From Brassica napus (Eukaryota > Streptophyta > Magnoliopsida > Brassicales > Brassicaceae), in NCBI RefSeq assembly GCF_020379485.1, contig NW_026014770.1, forward strand, positions 1-64,000: a stretch of 64,000 bases of DNA. Direction: 5' to 3'. The notes under the pieces were generated by a model, which searched no databases, was not told the origin of the DNA, and saw only the letters and a program-made list of their open reading frames with translations. The translations under genes were made by a program, and so were the position numbers. Below are positions 32,201 through 44,096 of the stretch, one piece after another. The stretch's first letter is position 1, and each line of letters opens with the position of its first letter.

Positions 32201-34084
32201 CACACACAGGACGTCTGTGGCTGTCCCTGGCTGTTCATCAGCACACACATGATGTCCGTGTGTGTCCGTCAGCACACACAGGACATCCGTGTGTGTTTGT
32301 GTGTGTCGGTCAGCACACACAGGATGTCCATGGCTGTCCGTGTGTGTCCGTCAGCACACACAGGACGTCCGTGGCTGTCCATCAGTACACATATCAGCAC
32401 GTTGGTCCTTGGACTCAGCACGCTGGCCCTTCTCATGGACTGCTTGGATGATTTTGGCCCACGTGGGCTGTCTGTTCAGTACACACAGGACATCCGTGGG
32501 TGTCCGCCAGCACACACAGGACGTCTGTGGCTGTAAGTGGCTGTCCGTCAGGACACACATGATGTCCGTGGCTGTCAATCAGTAAACATATCAGCACGCT
32601 GGTCCTTGGACTCAGCACGCTGACCCTTCCCGTGGACTGTTTGGGTGATTTTGGCCCACGTAGGCTGTCTGTTCAGTGCACACAGGACGTCCATGGGTAT
32701 CCGTCAGCACACAGGGATGTCCGTGGGTGTTCGTCAGCACACACAGGACGTCCGTGTGTGTCCGTCACCACACACAGGACGTCCGTGGCTGTCCGTGTGT
32801 GTCCGTGTCTGTCCGTCAGTACACACATGACGTCTGTGGCTGTCCAGCAGTTCACATATCAGCACGTTGGTCCTTGGACTCAGCACGCTGACCCTTCCCG
32901 TGGACTGTTCGGGTGATTTTGGCCCACGTAGGCTGTTTGTTCAGTACACAAAGGAACTCCGTGTGTGTCCGCCAGCACACACACAGGACGTAGCACACAC
33001 ACAGGACGTCCGTGGCTGTCCGCCAGCACACACAGGACGTTCGTGGCTGTCCGTCAGCACACACAGGACGTCCGTGGCTGTCTGTGTGTGTCCGTCAGCA
33101 CACACATGACGTCCGTGGGTGTCCATCAGCACACACAGGACATTCGTGTGTGTCCGCCAGCAAACACAGCACGTCCGTGGCTGTCCGTGGCTGTCCGTCA
33201 GCACACACAAGACGTCCGTGGCTGTCCGTGGCTGTCTGTGTGTGACTGTGGGTGTCCTCCAGCACACACAGGACGTCTGTGGCTGTCCCTGGCTGTTCAT
33301 CAGCACACACATGACGTCCGTGTGTGTCCGTCAGCACACACAGGACATCCGTGTGTGTCTGTGTTTGTCCGTCAGCACACACAGGATGTCCATGGCTGTC
33401 CGTGTGTGTCCGTGTGTGTCCGTCAGCACACACAGGACGTCCGTGGTTGTCCATCAGTACACATATCAGCACGTTGGTCCTTGGACTCAGCACGCTGGCC
33501 CTTCTCATGGACTGCTTGGATGATTTTGGCCCATGTGGGCTGTTTGTTCAGTACACATAGGACGTCTGTGGGTGTCCGCCAGCACACACAGGACGTCCGT
33601 GGCTGTCCGTCAGCACACACAGGACGAAAGTGGCTGTCCTTGTGTGTCCGTGGGTGTCCGCCATCACACACAGGACGTCTGTGGCTGTCCCTGGCTGTCC
33701 ATCAGCACACACAGGACGTCTGTGGGTGTCCGTCAGCACACACAGGACATCCGTGTGTGTCTGTGTGTATCCATCAGAAAACACATAGGACGTCTGTGGC
33801 TGTCCATCAATACACATATCAGCACGCTGGTCCTTGGACTCAGCACGCTGGCCCTTCCTGTGGACTGTTTGGGTGATTTTGGCCCACGTGGGCTGTCTGT
33901 TCAGTACACACTGGACGTCCGTGGGTGTCCGCCACGTCCGTGGGTGTCCGTCAGCACACACAGGACGTCCGTGTGTGTCCGTGTGTGTCCGACAGCACAC
34001 ACATGACGTCCGTGTCTGTCCAGCTGTACACATATCAGCACGTTGGTCCTTGGACTCAGCACGCTGACCCTTCCCGTGGACTGT
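29254..34084. repeat. Complex minisatellite array, segment 3
   Basis: The longest segment (4.8 kb) with the same ~31-bp units and blocks. 29265-30780 repeats the layout of 1303-2795, and 30780-32400 that of 14860-16480. A ~1.04-kb tandem duplication is visible at 31587-32631 and 32632-33680. The second copy carries an 18-bp extra piece near 32985. The segment ends at the 5' end of element 3. Open frames of up to 527 codons are artefacts of the repeat. Confidence 0.93.
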
Positions 34085-35403
34085 TGATATACCATGATTT
34101 TCACCCATTTTTATAAATGGTATATAAGAGTTTTAAGAAGTATTAATCATGTTTTAGAGTCTTTTCAAAGAAATTACTGGTTTATTCACCTGACGGAAGG
34201 AAATGATACTTTTGGGACATTTTGGAATGCTTTTACGCAAGGAAAATCGATCGACGCTTGAAGAGCAACATCGGTCGATCAGAATCACTTACCATCGATC
34301 GACAAACATACATGTGCATCGATCGATGCCTAGTCACATGAGTGTGATTGCGAATTAAAAGATTTCATTTCCTAGAAGATCTATTATTTGCAACTTAAGC
34401 CCCTAGCCGCCTGTCAGGCTATATGTACTAGGGTTTTATATCATTTTAGGGAGACACTTGCAAAATACCTAGTTTGGAGAAGGAGCATTTTGGATACCAT
34501 TAGAAGAGCTTAGGATTGGAGAGATAGATCTGAGACTGCAAAACAGAGAAGATCTTGAACTCCTTTATTTCTATTACTCTATCTATTTGTGTTCTATGTT
34601 TCATTTGAGTTTATTTCACGCCATCATGACTTTGTCTCTCATGAATATGTTTGAGTAAACCATTTGTTAGATTTAGGTTTCTCAGCATGGTTGAAATTAT
34701 GTACTGCTAATATGACTATTAAAAAGGTGTTTTGATTGTTCTTTCATTGCTTGTGAACTTAATGCTAAAATTGAGATTGATCACCTTCATTTTCGATCTT
34801 AGGATTAATTGTGTCCAACTAAACGTTTCCCCTCAATACCTGAACCCACTTGCGTGATATAACTAACTCAGGCGCAACGACAGTTGGTCTGAGAAGGTTG
34901 GAGAACAAGTTAAACCCGCTTGCAAAGCTCGCTAGAATAACCATCGATCGACGCAACTATCGTTCTGTCGGTCGATTGTTACAAAGGTGTATCGGTCGAT
35001 GTACATCAAGTCACATCGATCGACACTCTCTCGGGATTAACATACGACAGTTGAGATCCGAGATCTAGTGAAGATAACCTATCCGGTTAAATCATTGTTT
35101 AGTTCAAAAACCATCAAACCCGTTAGTCTAAACTAAGTGCATGCATTTCATACCTGAGATTTACCTGAATCTAGCTGTTTTCCCATTCTTGAAACCACTT
35201 CAACTCAATCTATCGTTTCACTATTGTTTTCTATTTATCATTTACTGCTTTTAAAACTTTTAAAACCTCGTAGTCTATCTTCATTTCTAATTATTTAAGT
35301 ATGTTGAGTAATCCTAGAGTCTCAGTGGATTTGATCCCTAAGTACAACATCTGAACTTCTTGTGATGAGAGTAACACTCTTTAGGGTAATTTGAGTGATA
35401 TCA
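34085..35403 (+). repeat. 5' LTR of element 3
   Basis: Bounded by TGATAT and ATATCA, an inverted terminal repeat. The first 45 bases can fold (TATACCAT...ATGGTATA), with TATATAAG at 34121-34128. TCGATCGA-type palindromes cluster near 34245-34325 and 34940-35030. Non-coding. Confidence 0.88.
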
Positions 35404-35406
35404 AAT

Positions 35407-35425
35407 TTTGCGCCGTTGCTGGGGA
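35407..35425 (+). other. Primer binding site of element 3
   Basis: TTTGCGCCGTTGCTGGGGA begins three bases after the LTR. Athila elements usually carry a site of the TGGCGCCGTTGCCGGGGA type; this copy differs at a few bases. Confidence 0.85.
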
Positions 35426-35527
35426 CTCTTTCTTATTACCATTAGATTTAATTTAGAATTTAGTATAGACTTGTTAAGAAAAACTTGCTAAAGTTTTCTT
35501 TCTTAATCTGTTACGCAGACACAAAGA

Positions 35528-37648
35528 ATGGAGAACACAGAGCGCGACCAACCATCGATCGACGGAGACACATTTCCATCGAGCGACGTTGAGTCAGAAA
35601 AATCAACCGATAAGGAGCTGCCAACATCGATCGATACAGCCCAGCCGGAAGCAGGTAAGTTTTCTCTGTCCAGGCCCGCAAATGAGAAAGTAGTCCAAAC
35701 TGAACTAAATGGTCAAACGAGCAATGAAGCTAGCCAAACTGAACAGGGGACTGAAATCCCTGTTAAGGAAAATTCCACCTTAACTAAAGGTGAAGATATA
35801 AAATTGTCCATACAAGACTACCTTGATCCTGGTAGGACCTATTCCAATAGATCCTCTATCAAAATACCAGGAGACGATACCAAGAAATCTAAGTTTAACG
35901 CAGATTACTACCGTATGGTTCGTCAAAACCCATTCTGTGGATCCCTCCCAGAGCACCCACAAGATCACATTGAAACTTTGGAAGAATTAATACCAGATGA
36001 ATTTGACCGTTGCAAACTATTCTCATTCTCCCTAGAAGGAGAAGCCCTCAGGTGGTTAAACTGTTTAGCAGCAGGATCACTCACTTGTTGGGAAGAGATT
36101 AGAAGTGCCTTCCTTAGAGATTTTTTCGATGATGAACGCTACTGGGAAGTAAGAAGGCAAATTTCTACATTTCGCCAAGGTCCACTCGAATCGTTTAAAA
36201 ACGCCTGGGGAAGATTCAGAGGCTATGAACTTGAATGAACCCATCATGGTTATTCAGAACCAGAACTTCTTAACATCTTTTATGGAGGTGTTAACTTGAC
36301 CTATAAAACCACACTCGATACAGCGAGTGAGGGAAATTTCATCACTAGAAATCCCAAAGAAGCTAGACGCCTTATCAAGAATATGACAACGGGAAGATCC
36401 TATGAAAGGATGTATGAAGAGATAGAAAATTCCACAAGTCCAAAAGACAATTCTGATTTGATAGAAATTAAGAATTCCCTTAAATCCCTTCATTCCTTTC
36501 TTCAAAACAAACACCGATCTGATATAGCCCATATCGACGACAACGCTTTGTCTGACACCAATGATTATTTGGATGAAGGAACAAACTGTTCCGATCCCTA
36601 CTATGTTCTTAACATTGATAGCTTTACCCAAGCTTATGACACTGCTGTAAAATCACGTACTGGAAGAGAGAGGTTCAATATCAGACAAGCTCTTACTGGC
36701 AACCGTAAGACAAAATCGGAGTTTTACGGAAAAATAAATATGGTTTACGGAGAATTAATGGAGAAAGCAGATTTTTTGGGAGAACTAATCCAAAAATTAG
36801 AAGGTCAAGTAGCTGAGATTGCAACTGCCATAAAAAGAGATGCAGGATGTCTTCCCGGGAGAACTGATTTAAACCCGAGACGTCAAGTCAGTGCCGTAAT
36901 GTTGCGCAGCAGGAAAAACCTCGCAGCAGATACGAGGATTAACAAAGATGTTGGAAAACCTGACGACACTGACAAAACCGGCAAAAGCAACTCTCATCCT
37001 ATTCTTCTTACCGATCTTGACCCAAATCCATCTCAGGAGAACCGGAAAATCACCACTGAAAAGGCTAAGGAAAAGGCAATAGACTTAGAATTAGAAGAAG
37101 ATACGGAGATTGAGGACGAAATTGATCGACAGTACGGAACTGACGTCGATCGACGGTCTACTCAACCCGAACCCATAATTGAAAGAGTCTATAGAACTTT
37201 ACCCCCTTTCCCTCCTAAAACGCAAACTAAGAAATCATTAGAGAACGCGATCTGCAAGAAAGCCTTAGATAGGATTTCTATTGAGATGTCCCTTAGTGAT
37301 GCTATAAAAATAGCACCTTCGATTAAGAAGTATATAAAGGACATGACATCTCCAAACTACCCAATTGCAGAACATAGCGTGATGATGATTTCAGAAGAAG
37401 TAAGTGCTATGATTAGAGGAGAAACTCCAACAAAGAGACCAGATCCTGGTAGTTTCGTCCTAGATTGTAAAATAGAAAACACACGTTCTCCTAGATCAAT
37501 ATGTGACCTTGGCTCTAGCGTGAACCTTATGCCTTACTCTGTTGCAGTAACTTTAGGATATAAAGAGTTTATGCCAACTCCGATCACCCTGGTTTTAGCT
37601 GATAGATCTATCAGGGTACCCGTTCGAAGATGTTCCCATAAAGATTAA
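35528..37648 (+). pseudogene. gag: Gag and protease region of element 3
   Basis: One reading frame broken by a TGA at 36236-36238. The Ty3-type Gag domain is recognisable before the stop (blocks LFSFSLEGEALRWLNCL and SAFLRDFFDDERYWEVR, about residues 155-225) and continues afterwards with YSEPELLNIFYGG. A Lys/Glu/Asp-rich linker follows. At the end lies an aspartic protease block, CDLGSSVNLMPYSVA, whose DLGSSVNLMP form is the Athila version of the active site. The frame is lost at 37648 by a short indel. The N-terminus contains Ser-Ile-Asp repeats encoded by ATCGATCGA words. Confidence 0.87.
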
Positions 37649-37658
37649 TGATTGAACC

Positions 37659-39005
37659 GTGCTTACGGATTTTGTTGTGTTAAAATACAGACAAGAACCT
37701 AAAGACCCCCTCATTCTGGGTCGGCCATTCCTAGCTACAGCTGGAGCAATCATTGACGTCAAAGAAGGACGAATTAATTTGAACATAGGGGATATCTCGA
37801 TGACTTTTGATATGGAAAAACTGATTAAGCGACCCCTAATAGATGACCAGGCCTTCTACGTGGAAAAAATTTCTGAGGATGAAAAAGACTCTTTCATAAA
37901 AATGTGTTCAGACAACCCCTTAGAAGACACCCTTAACCACGTGGAAAATGGAATTTTCAGCATATCAGATAGGACAGACGATTACATGCGACTAATGGAC
38001 GCTAGCATCGAAGTTGCAAACGTAGAAGAAAATGAAGACTCAGAAGTTGTCATCGATCGATACCTTCAAGATACTGTCGATCAACAACCTCCCTCGCAAT
38101 CAAATTGGTCTAAAGATAAAGCACCAAAGGTAGAATTAAAACCTCTACCCAGCGGTCTTAAGTACGCTTACCTTTATGACCAGTCTTACCCTGTTATCGT
38201 CAACGCCAATCTAACTAGTGGAGAACTTGCTTTATTGCTAAATAAATTGCGCAAGTACAGAAAAGCGATCGGATATTCTCTCGATGACATTCCTGGAATC
38301 TCTCCCGATCTTTGCATGCATCAAATAAACTTGGAAGATGATGCTAAAACGTCAATAGAGCAGCAAAGGAGATTAAATCCGAATCTAAAGGAAGTAGTCA
38401 AAAAGGAAATTATAAATCTCCTTGATGCTGGAGTTATTTACCCTATTTCGGATAGCAAATGGGTAAGCCCCATACATGTTGTACCCAAAAAGAGAGGTAT
38501 CACTGTAGTGAAGAATGAAAAGGACGAACTCATTCCGACTCGTACCGTTACTGGTCATCGGATGTGTATTGATTATAGGAAATTGAATGCCTCTACTAGG
38601 AAAGACCATTGTCCCCTTCCCTTTATTGATCAAATGCTGGAGAGATTAGCTAATCACCAGTATTACTGTTTTCTTGATGGATATTCCGGATTTTTCCAAA
38701 TTCCTATACACCCGGATGATCAAGAAAAGACAACGTTTACATGCCCCTATGGAACTTTCGCATATCGCAGAATGCCATTTGGTCTTTGTAACGCCCCCAC
38801 CACTTTCCAACGTTGCATGATGTCGATCTTTACGGATATGATCGAGGACTTCATGGAAGTATTCATGGATGACTTTTCAGTCTACGGATCAGATTTTAAG
38901 AGTTGCCTCGATAATTTATGCAAAGTATTGGAAAGATGCGAAGAAAAGAACCTTGTCCTAAACTGGGAAAAATGCCATTTCATGGTTAACGATGGAATAG
39001 TGTAA
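37659..39005 (+). pseudogene. pol: Protease end and reverse transcriptase of element 3
   Basis: Continues from the protease (block DPLILGRPFLATAGAIIDV) into RT: YPISDSKWVSPIHVVPKK, RMCIDYRKLNAST, FLDGYSGFFQIPIHPDD, YGTFAYRRMPFGLCNAP, and the catalytic FMDDFSVYG. A TAA at 39003-39005 interrupts it just before the GHKVSAAGIEVDRAKI block, which remains visible downstream. RT itself is otherwise well preserved. Confidence 0.9.
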
Positions 39006-39058
39006 GGACATAAGGTTTCCGCTGCTGGTATAGAGGTAGATAGAGCTAAGATTGAAGT

Positions 39059-40648
39059 ATGACCAGTTTACCTCCACCCAAAACTGTTAAAGACGTGCGA
39101 AGTTTTCTCAGATACGCCGGATTTTACAGGAGATTTATACTGGACTTCAGCAAAATCGCTAGGCCTCTAAATAATCTGTTATGCAAGGATATTAAATTCG
39201 ATTTTACCCCTGAATGCATGAAAGCTTTTGAAGATTTAAAGAAATCCCTTATCACTGCCCCCGTCGTACAAGCCCCCGACTGGAATCTTCCTTTCGAAAT
39301 CATGTGTGATGCGAGTGATTTCGCAATTGGAGCAGTTTTAGGCCAAAAGAAAGATAAAAAGCTACACGCCATTTACTACGCCAGCCACACGCTTGGTGAA
39401 GCGCAACGGAATTAGGCAACAACAGAAAAGGAACTATTAGCTGTAGTTTACGCTTTTGAAAAATTCCGTCAATTCTTGATTGGCTCACGAGTGATAGTTC
39501 ACACTGATCACGGTGCCATCAAATATTTAATGCAAAAGAAAGATGCTAAACCTCGACTCATACGCTGGATTCTAGTACTCCAAGAGTTTGACATTGAGAT
39601 TAAGGATAAGAGAGGAGTAGATAATGGAGTCGCTGACCATCTTTCCCAGATCAGAATAGAGGATGATGTCCCTATAGATGATTTCTTCCCCCCAGAGAAT
39701 GTTGCACACATAGATACATCTTTCGTCGGTCAAATATCTCTCACATCTGAAGACCTATCGATCGATGAAAGGGATGGCATATCGGTCGATTTACGTAGTG
39801 ATACATCAATCGATGACAAAAATGATGTAACTTCTCAACTCTCCAATAACCAAGATCACGAACCCCCGTTTATTAAAATCAACTTCAATTTACAAGTTAA
39901 TGTTTCCGGTGATGAGATTAATCTTACACCTGAGGAATTATCACAACTGGAGGTGGACGCGATTGGTAGAAACTCGAATAACCGACCCTGGTATGCCGAC
40001 ATAGTTAACTATTTGGCAGCTGAGGTTGAGCCAGACGAACTCAAGGGATATATGAGGAAGAAATTTTTCAGAGAAGTAAGACGCTATCACTGGGATGGCA
40101 TATACAGACGATGCGTACCTGAAGCTGAAATTCCGGACATTATTTACCAATGTCACGGAGCTGATTATGCAGGACATTTTGCTACTTTTAAAACGGTTTC
40201 GAAAATCCTCCAGGCAGGATTTTGGTGGCCGACCACTTTTCGCGATGTCCATGCATTTATAACCCCATGTGACAGATGCCAAAGACGTGGAAAAATCAGC
40301 AAAAGACACGAAATGGAACAGAAGTTCATTCTTGAAGTTGAAGTCTTTGATTGCTGGGGTATCAATTTTATGGGACCCTTCTCGTCTTCATATGGAAACA
40401 AATATATACTAGTCGCGGTAGACTACGTATCCAAATGGGTCGAAGAAGTAGCTTCTCATACCAATGACGCATATGTGGTTATTAAACTCTTCAAGAGTAC
40501 AATCTTTCCAAGATTTGGAGTCCCAAGAGTAGTCATTAGTGACAGTGGAACTCATTTCATTAACAAAATCTTTGATAGATTGCTTAAAAAGAATGGTGTT
40601 CATCATAGAGTAGCCACACCTTACCACCCACAAACAGTGGACAAGTAG
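39059..40648 (+). pseudogene. pol: RNase H and integrase of element 3
   Basis: RT thumb and RNase H start (SFLRYAGFYRRFI; MCDASDFAIGAVLGQ) run to a TAG at 39413-39415; then RNase H continues ([12 protein letters not shown]). The integrase zinc finger is at about 40155-40285 (His...CDRCQ) and the core follows. The first catalytic Asp is replaced by Asn (GINFMGPF, codon 40364-40366). The second is intact in VISDSGTHF. The frame is lost at about 40635, next to the Glu-containing GQVEVSNRQ block. Confidence 0.88.
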
Positions 40649-41238
40649 AAGTCTCTAACCGGCAAATTAAGGAAATCTTAGAGAAAACCGTAGGAACCTC
40701 CAGAAAAGATTGGTCTAGGAAACTAGATAATGCACTTTGGGCCTACAGGACCGCCTACAAAACGCCGCTAGGAAGAACACCATTCCACCTCCTTTATGGC
40801 AAATCATGTCATTTACCAGTCGAACTGGAGCACAAAGCAACTTGGGCTACCAAACTTATGAACTTTGATATCAAGCCAGCTGCAGAAAGGAGACTCATCC
40901 AGCTTAACGAGCTTGATGAAATCAGGCATTTAGCATTCAAAAATTTGAAAATTTATAAAGAAAGGACTAAAGCTTATCACGATAAAAAGATCATATCCCG
41001 GCACTTCGAACCGGATGATCAAGTCCTCCTTTATAACTCTAGGTTAACTTTATTTACTGGAAAGCTAAAATCCCGTTGGTCTGGACCCTTCATCGTAACA
41101 AACGTTCAACCTTCCGGAGCTATCACTTTACAAAATGATAAAGGCCAGGAATTTACAGTGAACAGCCAACGAGTTAAGCATTATTGGGCGAAACCGCCAG
41201 CAAAAGCGCCCATGATGCTGTATGAACCTGATAATTAG
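40649..41238 (+). pseudogene. pol: Integrase C-terminal part of element 3
   Basis: Different frame from the core because of an indel at about 40635-40648. Shows [18 protein letters not shown] and [15 protein letters not shown], then a basic C-terminal domain ending near Tyr-Glu-Pro-Asp at 41238. No chromodomain, as expected for Athila. Confidence 0.87.
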
Positions 41239-41992
41239 TTTAATCAGGAAGTCGAGCTAAAGACTTAAAATTTAAGCGCTGAATGGGAGGCAACCCATTT
41301 TATTTTTATTTTTTAAAGAGAATTTTTATATTTAATAGTAATTTTCATATTTCTTCTTATTATTAGCATTATTTAGGAGATTTAGAAATTAGGATTTGTC
41401 TTTGAGAAGGACATCGATCGACGAGGCATCACTGCCATCGATCGATGTGGGCATATCGACGGTTAAAACCCTTATTTCATTCGATATCAGTCCGTTCCTC
41501 TTCCTCATTTGCAACCGAAACCGAAAACAAAAACAACCCTTCTCTCTCTCGTTTCTTGACGGATTTCGTCCGTTCTTCGCCTTAATCTACTCGATTTTTC
41601 ACTCTGTAACTGCTAAATCCACTATCGAAACCAGCCTTCAAGGTATGAACTTGCAATTTTCTATTTTTTGGAAAATTTTGGGTTTTCGTTTTGAGTTAGA
41701 CTAGAACGCTTGATTTGGTGTGATTGAGAGATGTTTTTGTAGTTCATATTGCTTATCTAGAGTTCAGTTTGTGATTTCTATGTCTTTTAATTCTTATAAA
41801 CGCAATTTAGAGTTGAGTGATGTTGCAGGTTTCGCGATTCGACATCGGTCGATACCAACTCGTTCGCATCGACCGATGCTCTCGCTTGTTCGATTGTTCC
41901 GACTCGACAATATCGATCGATGTTCAGTATAACCCATCGATCGATATTACCTTTAATCGACAATGCTAACTTTCTTTTCATCTTGGTTTCAG
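41239..41992 (+). other. Spacer between pol and the third gene, with a possible intron
   Basis: Mostly non-coding, with TCGATCGA palindromes near 41413, 41437, 41920 and 41937. A GTATGA donor follows CTTCAAG at 41642, and a pyrimidine-rich acceptor TTGGTTTCAG ends at 41992 directly before the ATG of the next gene. This suggests a 350-bp intron (41643-41992) in a subgenomic transcript. The splice sites are read from sequence only. Confidence 0.5.
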
Positions 41993-43624
41993 ATGAGCAG
42001 TTCAGAAACAAACGCACGAAATAGAGAAATCAGGTCGAAAAGGAGACTCGACGAAACTAGCAGCTCCACCAACCCACAGCGCCCTCCATGGCCTCGCACC
42101 GAAAACACACCCTTCAATGTCTCGGGCTATGATGATCCTAAAGCAGCAATCAACAGCGACAAGTGTCGCCAACGTCCCCTGTCCAACAACTGGGACGACT
42201 TCGACAGCCTCTTCTACAATTCTTGGCTGGGAGTCTCTATCGAGCCCACCAAATTCCTTGACCGACGCATCCTAAAGAAGCTCGGGATCGAGAGAGATGT
42301 TCACGACATGATCACACAACTCGGACTCGGCACCATGCCCTCTCGCGCTTACGACCTCAACCCCGATCTCGTCCGCCAGTTCATGGCCACTGTCGAAGTC
42401 ACCTACAGGACTTCATCAGCGAGGGTAGCGGGAGATGATACTTTGACCTTCTTCGCCAGAGGGACACGCTACAGGATCACTATCCCCGAGCTCTGCCGCA
42501 TCTACGGTTTCTCAAAGAGCGTCACCTCCCACACCATCCCACCATTTCGACACCTCGAGAGATTCTGGGACATCGTGGGCACAGGAGTTTGGGACACAAA
42601 CAGGGCCGTGCTATCAGACATCCGCCATCCTGCACTTCGCTACTTCCTACGGCTCCTTGCAAACACACTTGTTTGCAAGATGGAGCCCAACAAGGTCAGG
42701 ATAAAGGAGCTCACATTACTTTTCTGTGCAGTGAATGACGTGGTGGATATGGTTGAGCTGGATGAGGACGACAAAGTGAACCCGCCAAACCTCGGAGCTG
42801 TCTTTGCCGCACACTTGGTGGAGTTGAAGAAGAAGCCTTTCACCAGCAGGGGTAAGAAGAAGGAGACAGTTGGGAGTCTTCTGACCCCGATTTTCCAGTA
42901 CCTCGGCATCCGCCTCGACCCTCGCTCTGCCGAACGCGACCACGCTTTCCTCGACGAGCAGCATTTGGTGCACTCGCTATGGCTCGAGGAAGGGAAACTC
43001 TGGCATTTCAGCATCCGCGGTGAGCATCGCCTTCTACCCCTACCGGACAGGAGGATCACTGATTTCGGGAACAGCGTGGAGCAGCTTCGATGCATGCCAG
43101 ACGAGGCATTTCTCCGCAACCCCCAGAACATGTCACGCAGACCTCCCAGCATCCGCCGCGCCAGAGCTCAAGACGCACAGGCACCGCCTCTCCCCGACTT
43201 GCCGAACATACCGGACATCCCCATGCACGACCAGGGAGACTTTCAGAGGTTCGTGGTGGACGCTCTTCAGGCCATCTGGGCTAGAGTGTCTTGTCGGAGC
43301 GGGAGAGCTATAGGGGCGCATTCACCAGCACCACCAGCAGAACGCAGGGACCCTTCCCCGGAGGACGATGAGGCGACTGACAGAGCTAACATTACTTGTA
43401 GGATTTATGTTCTTAAACTTATATCTTATGTCTCGGAATGCTTATTATTTCTTATGCTTGGTTGTATAACAGAGCTAACATTAGGCAGGAACTTTGAGTT
43501 CGACTCCAAGCACATGCAAAATTTATGTGCTTCACCATCGATCGATATGGAGAGGATTACATTGATCAATTCTCGGCAAGTAACATCGATCGATATGGAG
43601 AGGATTACATCGATCGATGGGTAG
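41993..43624 (+). CDS. Athila ORF-1 / envelope-like protein of element 3
   Basis: Open frame of 543 codons from the ATG at 41993, right after a splice acceptor-like site; an upstream in-frame ATG at 41963 lies in the probable intron. The N-terminal two thirds match the Athila ORF-1 family pattern, with PLSNNWDDFDSLFYNSW and an RGTRYRITIPELCRIYGFS block. A Pro-rich stretch follows (about residues 380-460). Near the end is a hydrophobic stretch (VSECLLFLMLGCI) that could be a membrane segment or a retained intron, since GT and AG borders flank it. The C-terminus is repetitive Ser-Ile-Asp from TCGATCGAT words. This is the only long unbroken gene in the element; its function is unknown. Confidence 0.85.
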   Translation: MSSSETNARNREIRSKRRLDETSSSTNPQRPPWPRTENTPFNVSGYDDPKAAINSDKCRQRPLSNNWDDFDSLFYNSWLGVSIEPTKFLDRRILKKLGIERDVHDMITQLGLGTMPSRAYDLNPDLVRQFMATVEVTYRTSSARVAGDDTLTFFARGTRYRITIPELCRIYGFSKSVTSHTIPPFRHLERFWDIVGTGVWDTNRAVLSDIRHPALRYFLRLLANTLVCKMEPNKVRIKELTLLFCAVNDVVDMVELDEDDKVNPPNLGAVFAAHLVELKKKPFTSRGKKKETVGSLLTPIFQYLGIRLDPRSAERDHAFLDEQHLVHSLWLEEGKLWHFSIRGEHRLLPLPDRRITDFGNSVEQLRCMPDEAFLRNPQNMSRRPPSIRRARAQDAQAPPLPDLPNIPDIPMHDQGDFQRFVVDALQAIWARVSCRSGRAIGAHSPAPPAERRDPSPEDDEATDRANITCRIYVLKLISYVSECLLFLMLGCITELTLGRNFEFDSKHMQNLCASPSIDMERITLINSRQVTSIDMERITSIDG

Positions 43625-43718
43625 TACGGATAGGTACTTCATTTTTTTCTAACATTCTCAAGCATCTAACTTGCTTTTAACCTACCCTTGGGCACTTTGC
43701 ACCGAGACGGTGTAATTT

Positions 43719-43732
43719 AAGTCTGGGGGAGG
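43719..43732 (+). other. Internal polypurine-tract-like site
   Basis: AAGTCTGGGGGAGG, matching the 13-base core before the 3' LTR (44564-44576). It could prime a second plus strand; this is inferred only from the match. Confidence 0.6.
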
Positions 43733-44096
43733 TAGTTACTAACACCACTTTCTTGAGTTTTTGTCAAAAATCTTTTCAAAAATAATTTTATTGAGTCAAG
43801 AAGGGGATTATGAACTAATGATTTCTACTTGAATGTTTGAGAATGTTAGAGTAACACACTTGCTAGCTTGTTTGAAAGAACCAAAGCTAACCTCCAACAC
43901 TAACCTGACTTCACTGCTTGTCTTGGGGTTTGGTATATATGGGATCGGATTCTTCAGACAAGTCTGGAAGGTAAAGCCTTGTGTAGAATTATATATCACA
44001 TTCCTCTCTCTAATTTCGACCCTAGATTAGTTAGTAATTAATATTTCTATTCTAGATGTAAAAAAAAAAGATCTATTGTTTAATTAGGATGAGTCT

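Noticed and set aside
29450..33876. Apparent repeat-rich secreted or Cys-rich proteins of 300-527 codons
   Set aside because: Same repeat artefact; the same DNA gives equally long frames in other phases.
41993..43624. Endogenous virus envelope gene
   Set aside because: The gene lies in Athila order behind integrase and matches the Athila ORF-1 pattern; no evidence of an exogenous virus.
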